Positions 17,535 through 24,705 of a stretch of 64,000 nucleotides of DNA are shown here, piece by piece. The position numbers and the translations under genes are program-made. This DNA is from Edaphobacter modestus (GTDB taxonomy: Bacteria; Acidobacteriota; Terriglobia; Terriglobales; Acidobacteriaceae). The notes under the pieces are model-generated. The model searched no databases, was not told the origin of the DNA, and was given only the letters and a program-made list of their open reading frames with translations. Positions within the stretch are counted from its first letter, which is position 1; each line of letters starts with the position of its first letter. The stretch lies in the NCBI RefSeq assembly GCF_004217555.1, contig NZ_SHKW01000001.1, positions 496,001 to 560,000 on the forward strand. Reading direction: 5' to 3'.

Positions 17535-18292
17535 ATGGAATTAGGACATGGCTTCTTCCACCTCAGCCAGCGACGCGGCTTCAAATCCAACCGCAAAGAG
17601 GTAAAGAAGAGCGCCAAGGAAAATGAAGACCCCAGCCAAGTCAAAGAGAACATAAATACATTGCGGGAGGAGATGAAAGCTGCAGACGCCAAGACCTTGG
17701 GGAGTACTTCGCGGGTCTTGATCCTTATACTCAAAAGGTGCGCCGCCGCTGGATCGCGCGCAAGATGTTCGAGCAGGAGTTCGACAGAATCTGGGAGGCG
17801 CAACAGCCACATTATTCCACGATCCTCACCCAAGAGCTGCGCGAGAAGATGTGGCAACTACTCTTTTTGAGCGGCCCATCGCCAAACAAGAACACCTCAT
17901 CGGGAGATGCGAGTTAGAGCCAGGCAAGCGTCGTGCCCCAGGGGCTTTACTGGCGGCGGCGCAGCGCTTCCGCATCCTGCAGAGATCAACGATCTGCATC
18001 TCAGCCGACCTGGCAGTCTGCACTCCATCGACTTGACCCCGGAGCAACGCGAGACCTTATACCAACTGCTCGACCGCAGACGATCCGAAAACTACTCGGC
18101 ATCCCCGACGAGCTTCAGATTAACCTAGAGCGGGCCGACAAATCCATGCGCGGCAACTTCACGCAGCAGCACATGCTTGACGTCTTCGGCCATCGATGGG
18201 AAACCCATCCCGATCCGTACGAAAAGCGTTATGCGTTTTGGATTAAGGAGAGGCAGGTCGCTCTGACGTCCGTGAAGCCGCCTTGCGAGTAG
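17535..18292 (+). pseudogene. cas9: cas9 relic (bridge-helix/REC region, several frameshifts)
   Basis: Begins with ELGHGFFHLSQRRGFKSNRK, the very characteristic Cas9 sequence after the arginine-rich bridge. It continues in other frames as LGEYFAGLDPYTQKVRRRWI and ARKMFEQEFDRIWEAQQPHY, then FERPIAKQEHLIGRCELEPG plus KRRAPGALLAAAQRFRILQ. It goes on to INDLHLSRPGS and TIRKLLGIPDELQINLERAD. The order matches type II-C Cas9 roughly from residue 130 to 400. At least four frameshifts are needed, RuvC-I before it and everything after the REC lobe (HNH, PAM domain) are absent. It points away from cas1-cas2, unlike normal II-C operons, so an inversion or deletion has occurred. Confidence 0.8.
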
Positions 18293-18304
18293 ACTTCAGA
18301 CGAC

Positions 18305-18589
18305 ATGACAAAGAAAACCGTTCGGCCTCTAAAACCCCTTCGCGAATTCAACTACTTATTGGCGGCAGAGGAGCTTGAAGGTCTCCATATCAACGTAAGC
18401 CGTGACCTCGAAAAGCAGACACAGCTTGGCTCGATGAGAGGGCATAGAGCGCATGAACGATCCCTTTCGGTCCTCACGGTCATGTTACGGTTCGCTTGGA
18501 ACTCCTATGAAGCCGTAGGGTATATCACTGCGGATACACCGCCCGATCCGAATCGCAAGGACGTGCTCCCTGGAATCTCTACCAGTTGA
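18305..18589 (+). CDS. Unrecognised 94-aa ORF between cas9 relic and IS3 relic
   Basis: An intact frame with mixed helical composition, including LREFNYLLAAEELEGLHINV and RFAWNSYEAVGYI. The last ten residues probably reflect a junction with the IS3 relic. It could be the N-terminal part of a hypothetical protein cut by that element, or chance. No family is recognised. Confidence 0.35.
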   Translation: MTKKTVRPLKPLREFNYLLAAEELEGLHINVSRDLEKQTQLGSMRGHRAHERSLSVLTVMLRFAWNSYEAVGYITADTPPDPNRKDVLPGISTS

Positions 18590-18628
18590 ATCTGGAGATC
18601 TCTCGTAAATTGAATCGAGGGAGCAGAG

Positions 18629-19185
18629 ATGAAGAAGAGCCGTTATACGGAAGAGCAGATCATCGGGATACTGAAGCAGCATGAAGCTGGGGTGAAGACG
18701 GCGGAGTTATGCCGTGAGCATGGGATCAGCGCGGCGACGTTCTACGGCTGGAAGCAGAAGTTCGGCGGGATGGACGTAAGCGAGGCGCAGCGGCAGAAGG
18801 CGATGGAGGACGAGAACCGCCGGCCTGAGAACGTGGCTCGGACAACGGCCCGGAGTTCACCTCGCTGCGCATGATCGGCTGGGCAGAAGACTGGAAGGTC
18901 GGGCTAGTTCACATCCAGCCGGGCCGCCCGATGCAGAACGGCCACGTCGATCGCTTCCACGGCAGGCTGCGCGACGAGTGCCTCAACGCAAGCTGGTTCC
19001 GCACGCTGAACGACGTCCGGTGTACCCTGGCAACCTGGCCGCGAGGAGTACAATGGCGAGCACCCCACAACTCGCTGGACTACCGCACCCCAACGAGTTC
19101 CGCACCTACCTCGAAGGGAGAGGGGCCATGGACCCTCTCCCTTCGCAAACACCAACCATCAACGCAACGGAGACTCCAGTTATGA
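18629..19185 (+). pseudogene. IS3-family element relic, orfA joined to the end of orfB
   Basis: It opens as a normal IS3 OrfA (MKKSRYTEEQIIGILKQHEA, then helix-turn-helix ELCREHGISAATFYGWKQKF). After about 65 residues it jumps to the OrfB tail: DNGPEFTS, VHIQPGRPMQNGHVDRFHGR and LRDECLNASWF, ending near SLDYRTPNEF. The D,D(35)E core between is deleted and the frame is broken, so it is dead. It bounds the Cas relics on the right. Confidence 0.85.
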
Positions 19186-19199
19186 ATGGGTGAGAGAAA

Positions 19200-19572
19200 G
19201 GGAGCAGGTCACAAGCCGAATTACGTCATCGTAATACCTCCCATCAATCGGCAATTGCTCGATCTCTTATTCAGTTTGGTTTACATGATGGATGACCTCA
19301 TACGCGCTCGCTGGCTTACCACCGGGCGGGTTGGCGCGATTTAGTGGAGGAGAGGAATACGATTAAGGCCGAGTTTGGGAGCGATCTGGAATGGGAAGAT
19401 TTCCTCGAACAGTTGGATGTACAGGACACATGGTGGAGAGGTTCCAAAACACTGAGGAGGAACAAAGCGATCCGACGCTCGTCGATTACTGGAAGACGCC
19501 CTTCAAACTGGCGAAAAGAGAAAGCAATGCAAAGGCTTTCTTCAGTTCCTCGAGAAATCGATCAATCGGGAG
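19200..19572 (+). other. Decayed coding sequence, possibly a DUF4268-like tail
   Basis: A frame through 19302-19440 reads YHRAGWRDLVEERNTIKAEF followed by GSDLEWEDF. This resembles the C-terminal pattern of DUF4268-type proteins (…IEaELG..LEW…). It then loses frame. No complete gene is visible; weak evidence. Confidence 0.3.
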
Positions 19573-19869
19573 GTGTCAGCGCAAGCCCATCTAACCTTCG
19601 CTAGCTTTCAAAAAGTATCAGGCTTCCTGGTCGCTGATTTGCTCGGCGATGCAGTTACGGTGGAGAAACGCAAAAGGGCCATGCAGTCATTTGCATTTCC
19701 ACCAGGTGTCGCGGACGGCGATTTTTTCTTAGCAGTCGCAATAGAGATTGATACTTACCTGCGGCTCGGCAATCATCCAGCAATCGACTATCTGTGGGTG
19801 ATCTTCTCGGAGCATGTCGTTGAAGCGCGTGAGATGTACGAGCTTCGCTATCAGAATCGCACTAGGTAG
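19573..19869 (+). CDS. Hypothetical 98-aa protein or fragment
   Basis: An open frame with protein-like composition (GDFFLAVAIEIDTYLRLGNH, then YLWVIFSEHVVEAREMYELR) ending 61 bases before the tRNA. The proposed start has no clear ribosome-binding site and related coding sequence precedes it in another frame, so it may be the 3' end of a broken gene. Function unknown. Confidence 0.4.
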   Translation: MSAQAHLTFASFQKVSGFLVADLLGDAVTVEKRKRAMQSFAFPPGVADGDFFLAVAIEIDTYLRLGNHPAIDYLWVIFSEHVVEAREMYELRYQNRTR

Positions 19870-19930
19870 CGGTATAGCACTCGCAATCACGAGGAACTGG
19901 TCTCGATGAACTTGGTATAATAGCTACAGC

Positions 19931-20017
19931 GCCGGGATGGCGGAACTGGCAGACGCAGCGGACTCAAAATCCGTCGGAAGCAATTCCATGGGGGTTCGAC
20001 CCCCCCTCCCGGCACCA
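19931..20017 (+). tRNA. tRNA-Leu (anticodon CAA), CCA encoded
   Basis: An 87-base cloverleaf: acceptor GCCGGGA pairs with TCCCGGC, the anticodon loop CTCAAAA gives CAA (reads UUG), there is a long type-II variable arm, the T loop is GGTTCGACC, and the gene ends with encoded CCA. An integrase gene begins its 3' end 12 bases away, so the tRNA is a likely former attachment site. Confidence 0.95.
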
Positions 20018-20029
20018 AACATAAAGCAT

Positions 20030-20833
20030 TTATTTTGAATGGCTTATTGGACAGTTGGCGTCTCCTGCTTTTCGCCGTAATGGTCGGCTTCTGGGCTGGG
20101 GGGCCGAACGGGGGCTTAGAGTCTTTTCCGTACGCTCCCGTACGATCAATTCAACCGCTGCGCGTTGGTCAGCGCTACTGACAATGGCGTAACGGCGAAA
20201 CATCGAGGGTGTCTTCCACCCGCCCATCGCCATTATGACCGACTCCGGTACCCCGGCGCGGCGCGCGGCCTTGGCGGCTGACCGTCGAAAGTCGTGGGGG
20301 ATCAGCCCAACATACTTGCGTACACCGCTGCATTCGCACTTCGTCCCGGTCAGCGTAACGCCGCACTTCCTGCACTCCCAGCGGCCCGTTCCGGCACGTA
20401 CACATAGGTTTCTCCACGCACCCCGAAAGTCCTTGATCGGCTCGTCACCTTCGCGGGTGAACACGGAATCATTAGGCTTCTTCTTCGCAACCGCAGCCCG
20501 AAGCAGTTCTTCCACCTCTGGCGTCATCATGACTTCGCGGCCTTCGCCATTCTTCGTTGTTCCAGGGTCAAGGCGTATCGTGCGCGCGTACAGGTCCACT
20601 TGTCGCACTTGTAGGCCGAGCATTTCTCCGCGTCGCCATCCGTAGGTGTAAGCCACCTCGAGAAGGGCGCGCATCCACAACCCATCCAAGTGTGCTTCGG
20701 CAGCCATGCGCGCAAACTCGTCCTGCTCTACAAAGCCTTGCCGCGCGTTATTCTCCTTGAACATTTGGATGTAGGGAACCGAATACACCTTCGGAGGTGT
20801 GCTGCGCTTTTCTTTGTAGGATTGACGTGACAA
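20030..20833 (-). CDS. Tyrosine recombinase (integrase), N-terminally shortened, with zinc-ribbon insert
   Basis: A 267-aa site-specific recombinase. Catalytic-domain residues are present: Arg in YGWRRGEML, Lys in GTTKNGEG, His/Arg in PHDFRRSA, the GGWKTPSMFRRY block with a Trp where His is usual, and the nucleophile Tyr in RRYAI. Between Lys and His is an insert with two CxxC-like pairs (CRKCG … CECSG), a probable zinc ribbon. The core-binding N-terminal domain, usually 100 or more residues, is reduced to about 45. Only 28 bases separate its start from the divergent padR start. It probably entered at the adjacent tRNA-Leu, and may now be inactive. Confidence 0.85.
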   Translation of the reverse strand: MSRQSYKEKRSTPPKVYSVPYIQMFKENNARQGFVEQDEFARMAAEAHLDGLWMRALLEVAYTYGWRRGEMLGLQVRQVDLYARTIRLDPGTTKNGEGREVMMTPEVEELLRAAVAKKKPNDSVFTREGDEPIKDFRGAWRNLCVRAGTGRWECRKCGVTLTGTKCECSGVRKYVGLIPHDFRRSAAKAARRAGVPESVIMAMGGWKTPSMFRRYAIVSSADQRAAVELIVRERTEKTLSPRSAPQPRSRPLRRKAGDANCPISHSK

Positions 20834-20861
20834 ATTCTTTTTTTTCGCTATTAATGAAGAT

Positions 20862-21197
20862 ATGAGCGATCAAAGATTTCTTGGGGAGTTTGAATTAATG
20901 ATTCTCCTCGCGATTATTCGATTGGAAAACGCCACCTATGGCGTCCCGATGGCCAGAGAATTATCCGAAGTACGTGACCGCAATGTATCGCTCGGCAGCG
21001 TTTACGCTGCGCTGGACCGGCTGGAGATTAAGGGATTCGTGAAGTCGACGCTGGGTGAGTCCACTCCCGAACGCGGTGGACGAGCAAAGCGCTACTTCTC
21101 CGTGACCCCGGGCGGCATTCGCGCCCTCCATGAGACGCGTCACGTTCTGAGTGGACTTTGGAAATCTTTGCCTCCCATCAAAGGAGGACTCGCGTGA
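20862..21197 (+). CDS. PadR-family transcriptional regulator
   Basis: A 111-aa winged-helix repressor with the family opening FLGEFELMILLAIIRLENAT and YGVPMARELSE. The recognition helix is in SLGSVYAALDRLEIKGFVKS, and the wing is in RGGRAKRYFSVTPGGIRAL. It overlaps the next gene by 4 bases (GTGA). Such pairs in acidobacteria usually precede ABC-type permeases. Here the downstream part has been lost to an insertion-sequence end. Confidence 0.92.
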   Translation: MSDQRFLGEFELMILLAIIRLENATYGVPMARELSEVRDRNVSLGSVYAALDRLEIKGFVKSTLGESTPERGGRAKRYFSVTPGGIRALHETRHVLSGLWKSLPPIKGGLA

Positions 21198-21877
21198 GAC
21201 AGATGAGATCTGTGCTGCTTGCTCTGTGGCTGCTTGACCATATGGAGTCTGCGAAGAAGCGAGGCAATCTCTCCGGAGATCTGTTAGAAGAGCTGGAAGG
21301 TGGACGCTCGGCGAAGTGGTTCTGGTGCCAGGTGTCCGCAGCTATTCTGATCAACATCTTCCGGAAGGTGAATCGTTGCGCAACGCTGTTGGCCTTCGCA
21401 GCGGGATGGAGTGCGCTTTTTCCATTGTGGAGAGATATCTGTGTCGGAGGTCTCACCTACTCACTGGATCGCCTTGGGGTTCTCGCGTGGCCCTGGTCAT
21501 CGATACTACCGATCATTTACGGCGTTCTGCCAGCGGTCTTGTTTGTCTGGTTGGGGTTCGCGACCCACACAGCATTGTCCGGACTATCGAACACACACAC
21601 AGCGCACGAGCAATGCTTCGCTCTCTCCACAGGAACGGCAATGATCTTTGCCGCGAGCTTTGCCGTGCTTCGCCAACTTGGGCATCCACAGATCGTCATC
21701 GGAGATCTCACGCGAACAGATTTCTTTCTCATCGATCACCTCTACTTCATTAGTGTTCCGATCGCATCGAGTCTTTGGATCGCCCTGTGGATAAGCGTAG
21801 CTATCAAGATCAAGTTCTCCCACCGAGGTCTGCACCGGATAAGTAAAGATGAAAGAACAGTCAAACGGCGTACCTGA
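21194..21877 (+). CDS. PadR-linked membrane protein, C-terminus replaced by IS1111 sequence
   Basis: The start is GTG 21194, set by an AAGGAGG site at 21183-21189 and a 4-base overlap with padR; an in-frame ATG at 21158 lies inside padR and lacks a site. The protein opens with LWLLDHMES … SGDLLEEL … GRSAKWFWCQV, the usual start of PadR-operon accessory membrane proteins. Four to five hydrophobic helices follow. From base 21792 onward (…VAIKIKFSHRG…) the codons belong to the IS1111 right end, so the natural C-terminus is lost. Confidence 0.75.
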   Translation: MRQMRSVLLALWLLDHMESAKKRGNLSGDLLEELEGGRSAKWFWCQVSAAILINIFRKVNRCATLLAFAAGWSALFPLWRDICVGGLTYSLDRLGVLAWPWSSILPIIYGVLPAVLFVWLGFATHTALSGLSNTHTAHEQCFALSTGTAMIFAASFAVLRQLGHPQIVIGDLTRTDFFLIDHLYFISVPIASSLWIALWISVAIKIKFSHRGLHRISKDERTVKRRT

Positions 21878-22044
21878 AACCTGATTGCTCAATAGGCTCT
21901 TCCACAGCCGAGGGGTTTTGTAGGACAGGTACGCGGCGTATCTCATCATGGCCAGGAGACTGATCTCCACCAAAAGGCCGGATACATTGACGCAGACATT
22001 CCTTCATCCATAAACTTTTCCCTTGCATTCAGACGGCGGACCAT
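21792..22044 (+). mobile_element. Solo IS1111 right end (253 bp noncoding segment, no transposase)
   Basis: This stretch corresponds base for base, as far as I can read, to 41284-41536 and (reversed) to 29261-29513, the noncoding part downstream of the transposase stop in the two full IS1111 copies. It begins about two bases after the point where the transposase stop would lie and ends with the inverted-repeat core CGGCGGACCAT. No transposase sequence precedes it. In IS1111-type elements this downstream region is known to carry the guide (seek/bridge) RNA. Confidence 0.85.
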
Positions 22045-22050
22045 ACATTT

Positions 22051-22121
22051 GAGCAAGTACACCTGGCCAGAAGGGTTCGGGCGTCGAACTTGGTGAAAAT
22101 CCCGTTTTTGGGGAAACTGGC
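22051..22121. repeat. Dispersed palindromic repeat, copy at the solo IS1111 end
   Basis: Half-sites CAAGTACACCTGGCC and GTCGAACTTGGTGAAAATCC are followed by CCCGTTTTTGGGG. It belongs to a family with full copies near 29197, 39071, 41540 and 42684. It directly abuts the IS1111 end. Confidence 0.7.
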
Positions 22122-22384
22122 GGAATACGCCGGGATGAGTAATTTTCCGCTGGGAGAGTTCTCGGCTCCTCAAGGAGGCTCGCTTTTCTGTTTCTCTAGC
22201 AACTGTTCGCAGTAGACAAAACAATCCAACGATGTGGAACCGCACGGACATTTTGTGTAGCGACATGGATGGTTTGTAGGCAGTCATTCCGGATAGATTG
22301 AATGGGGAGCGACCGGGTGTGTTCGTGGAATCGCTGTCGCTCTCAGAAATCAGCAGTTGAGTAACAAATAGGGATCTTCGTCTC
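22122..22384. other. Intergenic region, no gene seen
   Basis: About 260 bases between the repeat and the dehydrogenase gene. It must hold the promoter for the gene at 22385, but I see no convincing promoter boxes and only a weak ribosome-binding site (AGGGATC). Confidence 0.5.
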
Positions 22385-23434
22385 ATGGCAAAGACTATAT
22401 CGATCATCGGCGCATCGGGATCTGTGGGCTCGACGCTCGCAGCGCAAATTCTAAGAAGCAAACTCTTGGGTCGAGGCGATCGGTTACAACTCGTAGCCCA
22501 CGGCGTATCCTCCAGCTCGTCAAAGTTACTTGCTACTCGAATCGACCTTATGGATGCTTTCGATGACGACTCGGTTGATATAGAGCTTGTTGCCAACATC
22601 CAAGACACCGAAGGCGACATTGTTGTGATGTGTGCGGGTGCTGGACTTGGCGGGAATCTTAAGGACCGCCGCGATCTGGGGAAATTCAACCTTCCCGTAT
22701 TCGAGGAGATTGCGAAATTGTGCGCGGAGGTGGTTCCAAGTTCAACCTTCATCATCGTGAGCAATCCTGTTGAGCTTGCGGTCGAGATCTTTGCTGAGAA
22801 GCTGGGCCGAGAAAGGGTCATCGGGATGGGAGCCGAACAGGACTCTCTACGTTTTGCCAGGGCCATAGCCCACGATCTTGGACTTAGCAGGCATGAGGTC
22901 TTCGCTTCTGTCCTGGGAGAGCATGGCCAGGCGATGGTGCCGCTATGGAGCAGTGTAAAGGTGGAGACAAATGACCCCACCATCGTGAACTCACTTGCGG
23001 CATTGATCGAGCGGAGCAAGGAAGTACCTCTTGCGCAACGAGCTGCCAAATTAAAATCCGTTGTTTTTGAACTGCTGCAAGGCGAACAGATCGAGGAAGC
23101 GTATGAAGTAACCCGTCGCGCGCTTCCCGACGCCCGTATCTTTGCGCAGCCGCTGATTACGGGGCACGCTATACACTCCACGCCAAATGCCACAGCGAAT
23201 GCGACTTTGCGATTCTTGTCGGCGACTTTAGGAACCGATGCCCGCCCCCTTCACGGCCAAGTAGTCTTGGTCGGCGAGTTGGCATCCATACGTGGCGTCT
23301 GCGGGGTCCCGCTGACCGTCAAACGTGACGGATGGGAACTTGGAACATTAAGCATATCCTCTGAAGAACAACTTTCGCAGATTCGGCTCTCTGCTGCGTC
23401 AATCGCAAACTATCTCATGGCTGTGAGGTGTTAG
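22385..23434 (+). CDS. Lactate/malate dehydrogenase family protein
   Basis: A 349-aa NAD-dependent 2-hydroxyacid dehydrogenase-like protein. It opens with ISIIGASGSVGSTLAAQILR (Rossmann GxxGxxG). The substrate-binding loop region DRRDLGKFNLPVFEEIA, the SNPVELAVEIF block and the catalytic histidine in VLGEHGQAMVP are all present. The Asp-Arg pairs of true malate and lactate dehydrogenases are only partly matched and the C-terminus is longer than usual, so substrate preference is not assignable. Single gene flanked by repeats on both sides. Confidence 0.85.
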   Translation: MAKTISIIGASGSVGSTLAAQILRSKLLGRGDRLQLVAHGVSSSSSKLLATRIDLMDAFDDDSVDIELVANIQDTEGDIVVMCAGAGLGGNLKDRRDLGKFNLPVFEEIAKLCAEVVPSSTFIIVSNPVELAVEIFAEKLGRERVIGMGAEQDSLRFARAIAHDLGLSRHEVFASVLGEHGQAMVPLWSSVKVETNDPTIVNSLAALIERSKEVPLAQRAAKLKSVVFELLQGEQIEEAYEVTRRALPDARIFAQPLITGHAIHSTPNATANATLRFLSATLGTDARPLHGQVVLVGELASIRGVCGVPLTVKRDGWELGTLSISSEEQLSQIRLSAASIANYLMAVRC

Positions 23435-23577
23435 AGCCGTTTATGGTTCTGGATAGAGACTCGATAAATTGGCGTTGTTTCCGAAAACCCCGTTTTCGTG
23501 CACCTCAGTATCAGTGAACGAATCTGCGACGAAGTGCGCTGCTGACTTCAGTCATTTGGAGGGGCGCTTAGCACCGC

Positions 23578-24597
23578 TTATCTGTTGTAAGGCGCCTCCT
23601 GTATCCAATGGAAGCCCCGCTCTGTGAGGGGATAAGGAGATGGTGCGATTAGAGCTCTTCTTTGATGGTGATATCGGCCAACTGATGCCTTGATCGATAA
23701 AGAAAGGAGTATTACCAGAGCCGCGTATTTCAACACGAGAGCTGTTCTTCGTATGGATATGTTACTCAGTTCTGGTTCACGCAAGTCTGATGGTTGAGTT
23801 GGAGCGTTCAATACGAAAAATTGATAAAGACGTGACATATCCGGCAGGATCAGGAACGCGGACAGCAAGAGTAGATTGATTGAGGAGAGCTTTACTGGTA
23901 CGTCATAACAAAAGTTCAGCATAACGACGTTCAGCATGACGATGAAAGCTAGGACGGATCCGAGCAAAGCAGTGCGTCGAAACAGAAGTAAGAACGCTGG
24001 GAGAAGCTCAGCACATCCTCCGAAAATCGTGTATGCCGTGGAAAATCCCATGAATCTCCACAGGAGTCCCATGGGGGAGGATCGCCCATAAGTTTCCGCC
24101 AGTTGAGCGTTTTGGAGAGGAATGAACTGTGTTGGAATGACCTTTGCAAATGCATAAGAGAGGAGCACGAAAGCAAGTGCGTACCGTGCCAACACTCGTA
24201 ACCAGCCATGAAGACGAATGTAGTTTCCCCTTCGTCGATCCGAAATAGACCAAATGATACCTATCGCCACAGAAAGAATAAGAATGACGAGCTCGGCGAT
24301 GTACGCACTAAAAGTATCGCCACTACCGGTGGGCTGCGAGGAAGCTGTCACTCCCGCCAGTTCGTAAACCAGTAGTCTCCACCAATAGGAGATCCAATTC
24401 ACCAGCAGGCCTGTGCCTGGCAGAAATTCCAAAATGCGGGGCGCGTAGTAGAGGACGATGTAACAGAATGAGAAGCGAAAAAGAATACGTTCGATCACAC
24501 TCCAAGATGTGTCATGTGATCCGGACGGGGGCGGCGGCTCGATGACCCCCTGCGCAGTAACAGTTTGATCTACTAATGGTTCGGTCAATTTATCCAC
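23578..24597 (-). CDS. DoxX-like polytopic membrane protein
   Basis: A 339-aa protein with about seven hydrophobic segments. The block RYALAFVLLSYAFAKVIPTQ and the downstream GRSSPMGLLWRFMGFSTAYT are typical of proteins annotated as DoxX-like in acidobacteria. The soluble end GFHWIQEAPYNR stops abruptly, which could be a premature end. Function not known; family members are proposed to be quinone-linked or oxidative-stress membrane proteins. Copies of the dispersed AACCCCGTTTT motif lie at both sides (23482 and 24652). Confidence 0.75.
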   Translation of the reverse strand: MDKLTEPLVDQTVTAQGVIEPPPPSGSHDTSWSVIERILFRFSFCYIVLYYAPRILEFLPGTGLLVNWISYWWRLLVYELAGVTASSQPTGSGDTFSAYIAELVILILSVAIGIIWSISDRRRGNYIRLHGWLRVLARYALAFVLLSYAFAKVIPTQFIPLQNAQLAETYGRSSPMGLLWRFMGFSTAYTIFGGCAELLPAFLLLFRRTALLGSVLAFIVMLNVVMLNFCYDVPVKLSSINLLLLSAFLILPDMSRLYQFFVLNAPTQPSDLREPELSNISIRRTALVLKYAALVILLSLSIKASVGRYHHQRRALIAPSPYPLTERGFHWIQEAPYNR

Positions 24598-24705
24598 CGC
24601 GTCTCCGTTTCCAGGTGAGTTTACCTTCTTTGGGGAGTTCGCCTGAAACGTCCCGTTTTGAAGGAAAGCCTGAATAGGGTGGAGGATAATGGGTCGAGAC
24701 CGCTG

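Noticed and set aside
17488..17535. Plus-strand LLRKCALYHRLE read as more of Cas9 upstream of 17535
   Set aside because: It resembles Cas9 weakly, but the opposite strand over the same bases fits Cas1 better; both cannot be right and the Cas1 reading is favoured.
21946..23193. 415-codon minus-strand frame over the lactate/malate dehydrogenase gene
   Set aside because: Serine/threonine-rich antisense shadow that also runs through the IS1111 end; the plus strand has clear dehydrogenase motifs.
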